Below, piece by piece: positions 18,501-25,970 of a stretch of DNA of 64,000 bases. The DNA lies in NCBI RefSeq assembly GCF_019710585.1, contig NZ_JAIFZQ010000020.1, positions 776,265 through 840,264 on the forward strand. The letters are read 5' to 3'. Each line of letters begins with the position of its first letter. Position 1 is the stretch's first letter. The stretch comes from Arthrobacter sp. MAHUQ-56 (lineage in GTDB: Bacteria; Actinomycetota; Actinomycetes; Actinomycetales; Micrococcaceae). The notes beneath the pieces are model-generated. The model made no database searches and was not told the origin of the DNA. It saw only the letters and a list, made by a program, of their open reading frames with translations. A program made the translations under genes and the position numbers.

Positions 18501-18989
18501 CGCAAGGGAACGGCATTCCACGCCTGGGTGGAGGAGTACTACGGGACGGCGGGGATGCTTGACCTCGGCGAAGCTCCCGGATCGGACGACCACATTGATG
18601 CCGCTTACGACCTTGACGCCATGGTGGCCACCTTCCGCGCCTCTCCGTGGGCGGACAGGTCGCCCGCTTTCGTGGAGGTGCCGGTGGAAACCCGGGTAGG
18701 GGAGGTAGTGGTTCGCGGGCGGATCGATGCCGTCTTCCGCGACGCTGACGGCCGCTGGGACCTGGTGGACTGGAAGACAGGCCGCAGGCCCTCCGCGGCC
18801 CAGCTGAAGACCCGGTCAATCCAGCTTGCCGCGTACCGGCTGGCCTGGGCGCGCCTCAAGGGGGTTCCGCTTGAAGAGGTGCGGGCTGCGTTCTTCTATG
18901 TGGCCGACAACGCTGTGGTGCGGCCCCACGATCTGGGAACGGCCGCCGAGTTGGAGGCCATCGTAGCGGGAGCGCTGGCCGGGGCCTGA
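15498..18989 (+). CDS. adnB: AdnB-type helicase-nuclease subunit
   Basis: A 1163-residue partner of AdnA. The motor motifs are intact: GAGSGKT (54-60), TFTRKAAGEL (Ia), LLDEFQDTS (DEFQD at 301-305), GDPNQSIYGFRGA (III), and VAYTRAKHVLWVS (VI). This should be the driving 3'-5' translocase. The C-terminal RecB-like nuclease shows GTAFHAWVEEYYG, RIDAVFRD, LVDWKTGRRP and IQLAAYR, all catalytic positions present. The start was set at ATG 15498, overlapping the adnA stop as ATGA. The complex processes double-strand breaks for recombination and takes the place of RecBCD in many actinobacteria. An imperfect hairpin follows the gene. Confidence 0.93.
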   Translation: MSEAVEALGSAAASTPPRFSPEELSALLGEKNQPTAEQSAIIASPLAPRLVIAGAGSGKTATMADRVVWLVANGWVRPEEVLGVTFTRKAAGELASRIRAKLLALQRLAAKDTGHQVFPEGLLSSDALEPKVSTYHSFASGVVSDYGLRLGVERDVVLLGGAQAWQLASEVVEAYDGEYSHFRAAKSTLVKAVIQLAGECAEHLQEPEDVEAWLMARLAEYEALPYLAEKKKNPPQAAADLAGMLRTRASVADMVGRYAAAKRARGALDFGDLVALAARVAQDVPLAATLERQRYKVVLLDEFQDTSYAQLVLFSRLFGGGHAVTAVGDPNQSIYGFRGASAGQLFHFVREFPVRTGQPGEAEGWAPAPTSYLTTAWRNGRSILAAANVMSQSLGKAAAQQAPAGGRGAAADVPPLQPSPNAVDGTVVLGRFASDVDEAAALADDAVKYRMTDFERTPDGSVVPPALAVLCRRRAQMEAVRRQFEARGIPYEIVGLGGLLDTPEVVDLVATLRVLADPGRSDALMRLLAGARWRIGTADLMALRDWSGQLARRRGMAVPGNDQADDSGAGDEGDEAGETILEGDLTDAASLVEAVDFLPRDGWVSSNGRTLSSEARSRLARLSVELRQLRGYLGDDLTTLLGEVERAMLLDIEVAARPGISIHQARRNLDAFQDAAAGFLRTSQRVDVLAFLSWLEAASAEENALEAPATDVNREAVQLLTVHASKGLEWDAVFVPGLNAGAFPSDRDSRWSSGAAALPWPLRGDRADLPQWDLDQPDQKGWLDAEKDYKAAVQAHSESEERRLAYVAYTRAKHVLWVSSAAWVGSRAGKADMSPFLAELEGLVHGDGGAPAANAVVHPLSQEEAALPGSSPLTLETEVAGWPYDPLEGPVDPRTGERLRLAPGRRQAMERAAERVLRAMESGGTELQPADGPRPPLTGAAAGWAREAALLLDRRARRSGGQDVHLPSHISASTLVDLGEDPAAVLGRLRRPVPREPGMSARKGTAFHAWVEEYYGTAGMLDLGEAPGSDDHIDAAYDLDAMVATFRASPWADRSPAFVEVPVETRVGEVVVRGRIDAVFRDADGRWDLVDWKTGRRPSAAQLKTRSIQLAAYRLAWARLKGVPLEEVRAAFFYVADNAVVRPHDLGTAAELEAIVAGALAGA

Positions 18990-18996
18990 GCTGCGG

Positions 18997-19043
18997 GCCG
19001 GCTTTCCGCGAAAAGGCCGTCGCCTTCGCCGAGGAAAGCCGGC
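18997..19043. terminator. Extended hairpin between adnB and the APH-fold gene
   Basis: GCCGGCTTTCC (18997-19007) pairs perfectly with GGAAAGCCGGC (19033-19043). The interior GCGAAAAGGC / GCCTTCGC pairs imperfectly, giving one long hairpin between convergent genes. No long T-run, but the position supports a two-way terminator. Confidence 0.65.
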
Positions 19044-19055
19044 AGCAGGGCCGGG

Positions 19056-20348
19056 TCAGCCCTGCTTGACGTTGATGATGGAGATCGCCGCAGTTGAAGT
19101 GTCGTCGGGCCCCTTGGCCTCCGGTTCGTTGGCGTCCAGTTCAGGGACTCCGGCTGCCCCCGCGGCGCCGTTCGCGGAGGCGGCCTGCTGAGGTTCAGCG
19201 GGGATGGGCGCAACGTGCACGGCGGGCTGGACGGGCACGGGAACGACAGTGACCGCAGGCTGGACGGGCACGGGAGCCACGGTGACAGCGGGCGTCACAG
19301 CGCTGCTGCCGCTTGCAGTCGGTCCGCCGTGGGCAGCGCCGGTGCCGCCTGCGGGAGTCGCGGCCGCAGCGGTGGGCACCGACCCGCCCTGGTTCCCGGC
19401 CGACGGGAGGGGCTCAACGCTGATGGGTTGGCCGCCGAATTCGGCGATGTCGCTGGCCAGGCTCTCCAGCATGCCCTCGGCTTCGGAGACCATCGCCTGG
19501 TCGCCGGCGGCCAGGCCCTTGACCAGGTACTGTGCCAGGGCGAACTCGGCGGACAGGGCTGCCCGGCGCAGCAGGTGCTGGTCCGGGACGTCGCGCCGGC
19601 TGGCGGTGTAGGCCTTGAGGACGGCGTCCACGAAGTCCTGCTCGTTGGAAGCCACCAGCCAGGCAAAGTCATCGGCGGGGTCGCCGATGCGCAGGTCTGT
19701 CCATCCGGTCACCGCCGTCACCCGCCCGGCTTCCACCAGCAGGTTGTCCTCGTGCAGGTCCCCGTGGACCACGCTCGGGTTGAACCGCCACAGCGACACA
19801 TCCTCCAAGGCGTGCTCCCAGCGGCGCAGCAGTGCCGCGGGAATCTTCCCCGTGGTGGCAGCCTGGTCCAGTTCGTTCAGCCTCCGCTGGCGGAACTCGT
19901 TGGGCGTGTAACTGGGCAGGTCCGCGTTGCTGACCAGGGACCGGGGGAGGTCGTGGATGGCAGCGAGGGCGGAGCCGATTTCCCGTGCCAGGCTTTCCGG
20001 CCCGGATGTCAGTTCCTCGACGCTGCGTGTGGTCCCGGACAGATGCGAGTAGACAAAGGTGCTCAGGGTGCCCAGCCGCACGCTGCCGGCCACGGTGGGC
20101 ATCAGGAACGGCAGCTCGGCCCGCACCGCCGGGGCGAAGGCACGCAGGACCAGGAATTCGGTTTCGAGCCGGGCGCTTGCCTCAGCGTGGCGCGGCGACC
20201 TGACCCGCCACCGTTTGCCCTCGGAGTCCAGCAGCAGTGCCGCATCGAAGTCCGCGGGATCATCCGGAGCAGAGCTAACGGCCGTCGGCGTCAGTCCGGG
20301 GACTGCCGCGGTTGCAATGGCCGCCAGTTCAATCGGTTTTCTTCTCAC
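19056..20348 (-). CDS. APH-family phosphotransferase-like protein with altered metal-binding motif
   Basis: A 430-residue aminoglycoside/macrolide phosphotransferase-fold protein. The catalytic loop is intact as VVHGDLHEDNLL (His195-Asp197, Asn202). The metal-binding motif that usually reads IDW is VTGWTDLRIGDP, with Gly215 where the Mg2+-binding aspartate is expected. It may therefore be a weak kinase or pseudokinase. The last 130 residues or so are a Pro/Ala/Val-rich low-complexity tail. Start chosen is GTG 20348, six bases after TACCGT, with the family domain beginning at once; longer upstream reading would run into nudC. Substrate unknown. It is divergent from nudC. Confidence 0.85.
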   Translation of the reverse strand: MRRKPIELAAIATAAVPGLTPTAVSSAPDDPADFDAALLLDSEGKRWRVRSPRHAEASARLETEFLVLRAFAPAVRAELPFLMPTVAGSVRLGTLSTFVYSHLSGTTRSVEELTSGPESLAREIGSALAAIHDLPRSLVSNADLPSYTPNEFRQRRLNELDQAATTGKIPAALLRRWEHALEDVSLWRFNPSVVHGDLHEDNLLVEAGRVTAVTGWTDLRIGDPADDFAWLVASNEQDFVDAVLKAYTASRRDVPDQHLLRRAALSAEFALAQYLVKGLAAGDQAMVSEAEGMLESLASDIAEFGGQPISVEPLPSAGNQGGSVPTAAAATPAGGTGAAHGGPTASGSSAVTPAVTVAPVPVQPAVTVVPVPVQPAVHVAPIPAEPQQAASANGAAGAAGVPELDANEPEAKGPDDTSTAAISIINVKQG

Positions 20349-20360
20349 CGTTCCACGGTA
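20349..20360 (-). promoter_or_regulatory. Leaderless -10 element of the APH-fold gene
   Basis: On the minus strand TACCGT (20360-20355) plus six bases (GGAACG) leads straight to the GTG start. No ribosome site is seen. Confidence 0.5.
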
Positions 20361-20462
20361 GATTGCGTGCCGCCCCGGAAGGCGGTCCGCAGGCGGCGAG
20401 TCCTCAGATAGCTGGATTTCCTCCGCGCCGGGCTCCGGGGACCCGCCAAAGGAAATGCGGAA

Positions 20463-20490
20463 TGTCGGCACCAGTAAGTACGGTGGTCTC
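20463..20490 (+). promoter_or_regulatory. Leaderless promoter of nudC with a partial damage-motif box
   Basis: TACGGT (20479-20484) ends six bases before ATG 20491. Eight bases upstream of it is TGTCGGCA (20463-20470), sharing the TGTCRG core and exact N8 spacing of the RecA-NDp/PafBC motif but not its last two bases. The match is only partial. Confidence 0.4.
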
Positions 20491-21513
20491 ATGAGCCATG
20501 CGGAGTCTGTCGTTCCCGTCCACCAAACCATTCCGGCGGGGCCGCCGGCGAACCACCTGGTGGAGACCCTGCTCCCGGTGCGGCCTGCGTTGGTGGACCG
20601 GGGATCGGTGGCCCGCAGCAGGCCAGGCATGGTGGATGAGCTGCTGGCCACGCAGGATGTCCTGGCCGCTGTCCTGTCCGGCAGGCAGGGCCTGGTACAG
20701 GACGGCAGGATGGTCCTGACCGGAGCCAAGGAACTGCTGGCGGAGCTTGAAAAGGCCGGGACCGCCCCGGAGCTGGTGGTCTACCTGGGATCGGCGCTGC
20801 CGGCCTCGGACCTTCCGACGAACACGGAACTGCTGCTCTTCGTCCTGCCGGAGCCGCTCGAGCCCGGAACAGCTGGTATCCCGCACGGGGCCTCCTGGGC
20901 CGGATTCCGGGAAGTTGCCGCGGGCCTGACTGCCACGTCCACCGCGTTGTTCGTGGAAGCGAGCGCCATCGCCAACTGGCACGCCGGCCATACCCACTGT
21001 CCGCGCTGCGGGACGCCAACACGCGTGGAAGCCGGTGGCTGGGTGCGGCGCTGCCCGGCAGACAACTCCGAGCACTTTCCGCGCACGGACCCGGCCATCA
21101 TCGTCACGGTGGTGGGGCCGGATGGCCGGCTGCTGCTGGGCGGAGGCGGGCCTGTGGACGCCCGCAACTATTCCACGCTGGCGGGGTTTGTCGAGCCCGG
21201 TGAATCCCTTGAAGAGGCCGTCGTCCGGGAGATCCAGGAGGAGGTCGGGGTCCGGGTCACAGCCTGCCAGTACCTGGGCTCCCAGTCATGGCCGTTCCCG
21301 GCCTCCCTTATGCTTGGATTTACCGCCGTCACCGAAGACGCCCAGGCAACGCCCGACGGCGTGGAGGTCACCAGGGCCCGCTGGTTCAGCCGCGAGGAAC
21401 TGCAGGAAGCAGTCCTCAGCGGGGAAATCACCATTTCAAGCAGGCTCTCTATTGCCCGCTCCCTGATTGAGCACTGGTACGGCGGGCGGATCCGGGACCT
21501 GGCCGGCGCCTAG
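20491..21513 (+). CDS. nudC: NADH pyrophosphatase / NAD-capped RNA decapping hydrolase
   Basis: A 340-residue NudC-type Nudix hydrolase. It cleaves NAD(H), and in E. coli also removes NAD caps from RNA. The Nudix box is GFVEPGESLEEAVVREIQEEVGV, followed by the NudC-specific SQSWPFPAS. The zinc ribbon has Cys170, Cys173 and Cys188, but the fourth position is Asp191, a change I believe is common in actinobacteria. ATG 20491 lacks a ribosome site and appears leaderless. Stands upstream of uvrD2, the same order as in mycobacteria (Rv3199c-Rv3198c, from memory). Confidence 0.94.
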   Translation: MSHAESVVPVHQTIPAGPPANHLVETLLPVRPALVDRGSVARSRPGMVDELLATQDVLAAVLSGRQGLVQDGRMVLTGAKELLAELEKAGTAPELVVYLGSALPASDLPTNTELLLFVLPEPLEPGTAGIPHGASWAGFREVAAGLTATSTALFVEASAIANWHAGHTHCPRCGTPTRVEAGGWVRRCPADNSEHFPRTDPAIIVTVVGPDGRLLLGGGGPVDARNYSTLAGFVEPGESLEEAVVREIQEEVGVRVTACQYLGSQSWPFPASLMLGFTAVTEDAQATPDGVEVTRARWFSREELQEAVLSGEITISSRLSIARSLIEHWYGGRIRDLAGA

Positions 21514-21567
21514 CAATTTCATCCACCAGACTCCAGCACGCGGTAGTCGAGACACAGAGCAGCAGAA

Positions 21568-23703
21568 GTGACTACAGAGAATTTTGACGGAGCAGCCTCC
21601 CTTGAGGACCGGATCCTCGGCGGGCTGGACGCGGAACAGCGTGAGGTGGCCAGCACCCTCAACGGGCCGCTTTGCGTACTGGCGGGCGCGGGGACCGGCA
21701 AGACCCGGGCCATCACCCACCGCATCGCGTACGGGGTCCACTCCGGCGTCTACAGCCCGCAGCGGCTGCTCGCCGTGACGTTCACGGCCCGCGCCGCAGC
21801 GGAGATGCGCAGCCGGCTGCGGGACCTCGGCGTGGGAAACGTGCAGGCCCGGACCTTCCACGCCGCCGCTTTGCGCCAGCTGCAGTTCTTCTGGCCGCAG
21901 GCGGTGGGCGGCACACTGCCCAACCTCCTGGACCACAAGGCCCAGATGCTTGCCGAGGCTGCCCGCCGCCTGCGGCTCAGCACCGACCGCGCCTCCATCC
22001 GTGACCTCGCATCCGAAATCGAATGGGCCAAGGTGTCCATGCTGACCCCCGCCAATTACCTGGAGAACGCCCAGGGCAGGGGAGCGCCGGGCGGATTCGA
22101 CCTGACCGCCGTCGCCCGCGTCTTCCAGTCCTACGAGGACGTCAAGACCGACCGCAACGTGATCGACTTCGAGGACGTCCTGTTGATCACCGTGGGCATC
22201 CTGCAGGAGGACGAGAAAGTCGCGGCCACCGTCCGGGAACAGTACAGGCACTTTGTGGTGGATGAGTACCAGGACGTCTCCCCGCTGCAGCAGCGGCTCC
22301 TGGAGCTCTGGTTGGGCGGCCGCGACGAACTGTGCGTGGTGGGGGACGCCAGCCAGACCATCTACTCCTTCACAGGCGCCTCGCCCCGGCACCTGCTCGA
22401 CTTCAAGGCACGCTACCCGCAGGCCAGCGTGGTCAAGCTCATCAGGGACTACCGTTCCACGCCGCAGGTGGTGAAGCTCGCCAACGAGCTCCTCGCCGGG
22501 CGGCGCAGCGGCGGTCCGGCCGCCGACGCCGCCTGGGCCACGCCCCTGCAGCTCGTGGCACAGCGTCCCGCCGGCCCGGCCCCCCAGTTCACGGAATGCT
22601 CCGATGATGAGGCGGAGGCCGCCATGGTGGCGCAGAAGATCAAGGCACTGCTCGACGCCGGCACACCAGCCAGCGAGGTAGCCGTCCTTTTCCGCACCAA
22701 CGGCCAGTCCGAGGCCTACGAGCAGGCGCTGGCGGCGGCCGGCATCGGCTACCAGCTGCGCGGCGGGGAACGCTTCTTCGCCCGCAAGGAGGTCCGCGAC
22801 GCCATCCTCCAGCTGCGGGCCGCCACCCGTGCCGTGGCCGAAACCGATGCTCCCGAGCCATTGGGCCAGCTGGTCCGGGACATTGTTTCGTCCCTGGGCT
22901 ACACGGACTCAGCACCCCACAGCGGCGGAGCCCTGCGGGAGCGCTGGGAGTCCCTGGCGGCACTCGTGGCCCTTGCCGATGAACTCGTGCAGAACCGGGG
23001 ACCGCAGTTCGGCCTTGCCGACTTCGTCAACGAACTCCAGGAACGCTCGCTCGCGCAGCACGCACCCACCGTCCAAGGGGTCACGCTCGCTTCCCTCCAC
23101 GCGGCCAAGGGCCTGGAATGGGATGCCGTCTTCCTCGTGGGGCTCAGCGAAGGACTGATGCCCATCTCCTTCGCCGATGCCCCTGAGTCCGTGGACGAGG
23201 AACGCCGCCTCCTGTACGTCGGCATCACGCGCGCCCGCGAGCACCTCTTCCTGTCCTGGAGCACCGCGCGGACACCTGGCGGCCGGGCGAACCGAAAGCC
23301 CTCCCGGTTCCTGGACGGGCTGCGGCCCGATTCGGTTGCAAGTTCCAGCGCCCGCGGCAAGGGGCCTGCACCCCGCCGCAAGGCAGCCGCGCCCGCCATG
23401 TGCAGGGTCTGCGGCAGCATGCTGGCCACTGGGGCGGAACGCAAGGTGGGCCGCTGCAACGCTTGTCCGCCCAGCTATGAGGAACAAACGTTCGACGCCC
23501 TGCGGAACTGGCGCCGAGAGGTGGCGCTGTCCGCGGAAGTGCCCGCGTTCGTAGTCTTTACGGATGCCACCCTGACGGCCATCGCCGAAGCACGGCCGGC
23601 ATCGCTGGAGGAACTCGCGGGCCTGGCCGGAGTCGGCCCGTCAAAGCTGGAAAGGTACGGCGAAGACGTTCTCCGGGTCCTCGCCGAGAGCCTGGCCCTG
23701 TGA
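21568..23703 (+). CDS. uvrD2: ATP-dependent DNA helicase UvrD2
   Basis: A 711-residue superfamily 1 helicase. Motor motifs: GAGTGKTRA (I), TFTARAAAEM (Ia), VVDEYQDVSP (II), GDASQTIYSFTGA (III), GITRAREHLFLSW (VI). The C-terminal part has a tetracysteine motif C-x2-C-x14-C-x2-C (612, 615, 630, 633) and an HRDC domain (RNWRREVALS to the end), the exact layout of mycobacterial UvrD2. It unwinds DNA 3'-5' in repair. Start GTG 21568 follows a weak AGCAGAAG ribosome site. The stop overlaps the next gene (GTGA). Confidence 0.95.
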   Translation: MTTENFDGAASLEDRILGGLDAEQREVASTLNGPLCVLAGAGTGKTRAITHRIAYGVHSGVYSPQRLLAVTFTARAAAEMRSRLRDLGVGNVQARTFHAAALRQLQFFWPQAVGGTLPNLLDHKAQMLAEAARRLRLSTDRASIRDLASEIEWAKVSMLTPANYLENAQGRGAPGGFDLTAVARVFQSYEDVKTDRNVIDFEDVLLITVGILQEDEKVAATVREQYRHFVVDEYQDVSPLQQRLLELWLGGRDELCVVGDASQTIYSFTGASPRHLLDFKARYPQASVVKLIRDYRSTPQVVKLANELLAGRRSGGPAADAAWATPLQLVAQRPAGPAPQFTECSDDEAEAAMVAQKIKALLDAGTPASEVAVLFRTNGQSEAYEQALAAAGIGYQLRGGERFFARKEVRDAILQLRAATRAVAETDAPEPLGQLVRDIVSSLGYTDSAPHSGGALRERWESLAALVALADELVQNRGPQFGLADFVNELQERSLAQHAPTVQGVTLASLHAAKGLEWDAVFLVGLSEGLMPISFADAPESVDEERRLLYVGITRAREHLFLSWSTARTPGGRANRKPSRFLDGLRPDSVASSSARGKGPAPRRKAAAPAMCRVCGSMLATGAERKVGRCNACPPSYEEQTFDALRNWRREVALSAEVPAFVVFTDATLTAIAEARPASLEELAGLAGVGPSKLERYGEDVLRVLAESLAL

Positions 23704-24371
23704 GCGGCGCAGCCCAGCGGGGCCGGCAGCAACTTGCCGGGCTGACGACGTCCGGCGGGGCGCCGGTGGAAGTGCGCCGGTCGGCACGGCGGACCCGGAC
23801 GGTAGCCGCCTTCTGGGAGGACGGGACGGCGGTGGTTGCCATTCCGGCCCGCTTTACCGCGGCGCAGGAGAAGGAATGGGTCCACCGGATGCTGGCGAAG
23901 CTCCAGCGGCAGGGGGAGCGGCGGGCGGCAGCCGGCCGGCGGCGCCCGGCCAGCGATGAAGCCTTGGCGGCCCACGCAGCGGAGCTTTCCGCCAAGTATT
24001 TCGGCGGACGCGCGGTGCCGAGGTCGGTCCGCTGGGTCAGCAACCAGAACTCCCGGTGGGGTTCGGCCACCCCCGCCGAGGGCACCATCCGCCTGTCGGA
24101 CAAACTACGCAGCATGCCACAGTGGGTGGTCGACTACGTCCTGCTGCACGAACTCGCCCACCTCCTGGTGGCTGGCCACAACGCGGCGTTCTGGAAGCTG
24201 CTCGAGGCGTACCCCGAAACCCAGCGGGCCAAAGCCTTCCTGGAGGGCGTCGCCTTCGCCACGTCCCGCGGCCTCGGCACAGACCGGACTGCCCCTGCCG
24301 GCACAGCCGGGCAGGGGCAGGGGCAGGGCAACGGACCGGACGAAGGCCCCTGGCCGGCCGACGCCGACTAG
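23700..24371 (+). CDS. YgjP-like (DUF45) zinc metallopeptidase
   Basis: A 223-residue protein with the SprT/YgjP-type zinc motif HELAH plus a third histidine in AGHNAAFW, preceded by NSRWGSATPAEGTIRLS, a hallmark of the DUF45 family. Members are likely zinc proteases; SprT relatives act on DNA-protein crosslinks, but that role is not proven for this family. GTG 23700 overlaps the uvrD2 stop, so expression is tied to repair genes. The N-terminal 15 residues and the last 40 (Gly/Gln/Pro-rich) are low-complexity. Confidence 0.88.
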   Translation: MSGAAQRGRQQLAGLTTSGGAPVEVRRSARRTRTVAAFWEDGTAVVAIPARFTAAQEKEWVHRMLAKLQRQGERRAAAGRRRPASDEALAAHAAELSAKYFGGRAVPRSVRWVSNQNSRWGSATPAEGTIRLSDKLRSMPQWVVDYVLLHELAHLLVAGHNAAFWKLLEAYPETQRAKAFLEGVAFATSRGLGTDRTAPAGTAGQGQGQGNGPDEGPWPADAD

Positions 24372-24409
24372 GACGCCAAACCGGCCGGGAAGCTGGCCCC
24401 CAGGGAGCC

Positions 24410-25834
24410 TTAGCCCTTGGGCTGGTCCGGCCCGCCGTCGTCGTCCTTGTTCCCGTCGGTGCCGCCGGCGTCATCGGTGCCGGGCGCATCGTCGAAGCCG
24501 CCGCTGAGCAGCTTCTGCAGGGCGTCGTCCACCTCGCTGTCGCTGGCCTCGGCGAGCTTCCGGCGGGCACTGAAGCCCTTGGGATCGTCCAGGTCCTCGG
24601 CGGTGGGCAGGAGGTCGGGGTGGTGCCAGATGGCGTCCCGTCCTTCGATGCCCCGCTCTTCCTTCAGCGCGGCCCACAGGGTGGCGGCGTCGCGGAGCCT
24701 GCGCGGGCGCAGTTCCAGGCCCACCAGGGAAGCGAAGGCGTGCTCGGCAGGTCCGCCCGTCGCCCGGCGGCGGCGCACCGTTTCCCGCAGCGCGCCCGCG
24801 GAGGGCAGCACCTTTTCGGTGGCGGCAGCGGTGAGCTCATCCACCCAGCCCTCCACGAGGGCGAGCGCAGTCTCGAGCTTCTCAAGGGCCTGCTCCTGCG
24901 CCGGGGTCCGCTGCGGCATGAAGACGCCCTGGGACAGGGCCTCCTGGATGCCTTCGGGATTGCTGGGATCCAGATCGCGGGCGAGCTCCTCGATGCGGGA
25001 GGTGTCAATGTGGATGCCGCGGGCGTATGCCTCGATGGCGCCGAGGAGGTGGCCGCGCAGCCACGGAACCTGCACGAAGAGGCGGGCGTGGGCGGCCTCC
25101 CGGACCGCAAGGAACAGGCGGATGTCGTTTTCGGGCAGGGACAGTCCTTCGCCAAAGGCGGCAACGTTCGTAGGCAGCAGGGCCATTTCGAGGTCGGCGA
25201 GCGGGACGCCGATGTCGGTGGAGCTGACGACGTCGGCGGACAGGGCCCCAATGGCCTGGCCAAGCTGCATGCCGAAGATGGCGCCGCCCATGTTCTGCAG
25301 CATCGAGGAGGCGCCGCCCATCATGGACTTCATTTCCTCGGGCATCTGCTCAGTCATGGCGGAGGACAGCGCATTGGCGATGCTGTTTGCCACTGGCTCG
25401 GTCAGCCGCTTCCACGTACCCAGGGTGGCTTCCACCCATTCTGCACGCGACCAGGCGCGGCCGATCAGCCCGGTGGCGGGCAGGTCCGTGACGGGGTCGA
25501 GCCAGAGCTCCGCGAGGCGCAGCGCCTCGTCGACGTCCCGCGACTGCTGCGCTGTCACCGAGGGGTCGGAGCTGCTGGCGGCCACGCGCCGGGCATTGTC
25601 ATGCGCAAGGGTCCAGTTGACGGGTCCCTCCGTCGGTGCGCTCATCATGGCCTGCACCTGGGAAAACATCTGCGCCAGCAGGTTGGGATCGTTCGGCAGG
25701 CCCGCGGCCTTGGCGAGCTCGGCGGGGTCGAAGTTCTCCATCCCCTTGCCCCCCATGAGGTTCTGCAGCATCTCGGTCAACGGATCCTTGGGGTTGTCGT
25801 CGCCGTTGGACGGATTAAGTGGATTGGAGGTCAT
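24410..25834 (-). CDS. DUF2342 zinc-dependent metalloprotease-like protein
   Basis: A 474-residue member of a family found widely in actinobacteria (mycobacterial Rv3195 group). The core has FGMQLGQAIGALS, VPLADLEMALLPTNVAAF and the putative metal motif REAAHARLF. The first 80 residues are Asn/Pro/Met-rich and the last 35 are Asp/Gly-rich and disordered. The function is not established; annotation as a metalloprotease rests on the fold. Convergent with the metallopeptidase gene (38-base gap) and divergent from the PDZ-S16 protease. Confidence 0.85.
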   Translation of the reverse strand: MTSNPLNPSNGDDNPKDPLTEMLQNLMGGKGMENFDPAELAKAAGLPNDPNLLAQMFSQVQAMMSAPTEGPVNWTLAHDNARRVAASSSDPSVTAQQSRDVDEALRLAELWLDPVTDLPATGLIGRAWSRAEWVEATLGTWKRLTEPVANSIANALSSAMTEQMPEEMKSMMGGASSMLQNMGGAIFGMQLGQAIGALSADVVSSTDIGVPLADLEMALLPTNVAAFGEGLSLPENDIRLFLAVREAAHARLFVQVPWLRGHLLGAIEAYARGIHIDTSRIEELARDLDPSNPEGIQEALSQGVFMPQRTPAQEQALEKLETALALVEGWVDELTAAATEKVLPSAGALRETVRRRRATGGPAEHAFASLVGLELRPRRLRDAATLWAALKEERGIEGRDAIWHHPDLLPTAEDLDDPKGFSARRKLAEASDSEVDDALQKLLSGGFDDAPGTDDAGGTDGNKDDDGGPDQPKG

Positions 25835-25957
25835 GATCCCGCCGATCGTCGGTGTGACTGTTAATCAACCTTCACGGTACCCCGGTGGGGGTCGGCTGTC
25901 TGCCGCCCGCCGCCGTCGTTCGCTCTAGGCAAAGCACGCCGGCACGCTGCCACCGCG

Positions 25958-25970
25958 TACTGTTGATGGG
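25958..25970 (+). promoter_or_regulatory. -10 element of the PDZ-S16 protease gene, leaderless start
   Basis: TACTGT (25958-25963) ends seven bases before GTG 25971. GATGGG lies too close to the start to be a normal ribosome site. Confidence 0.4.
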
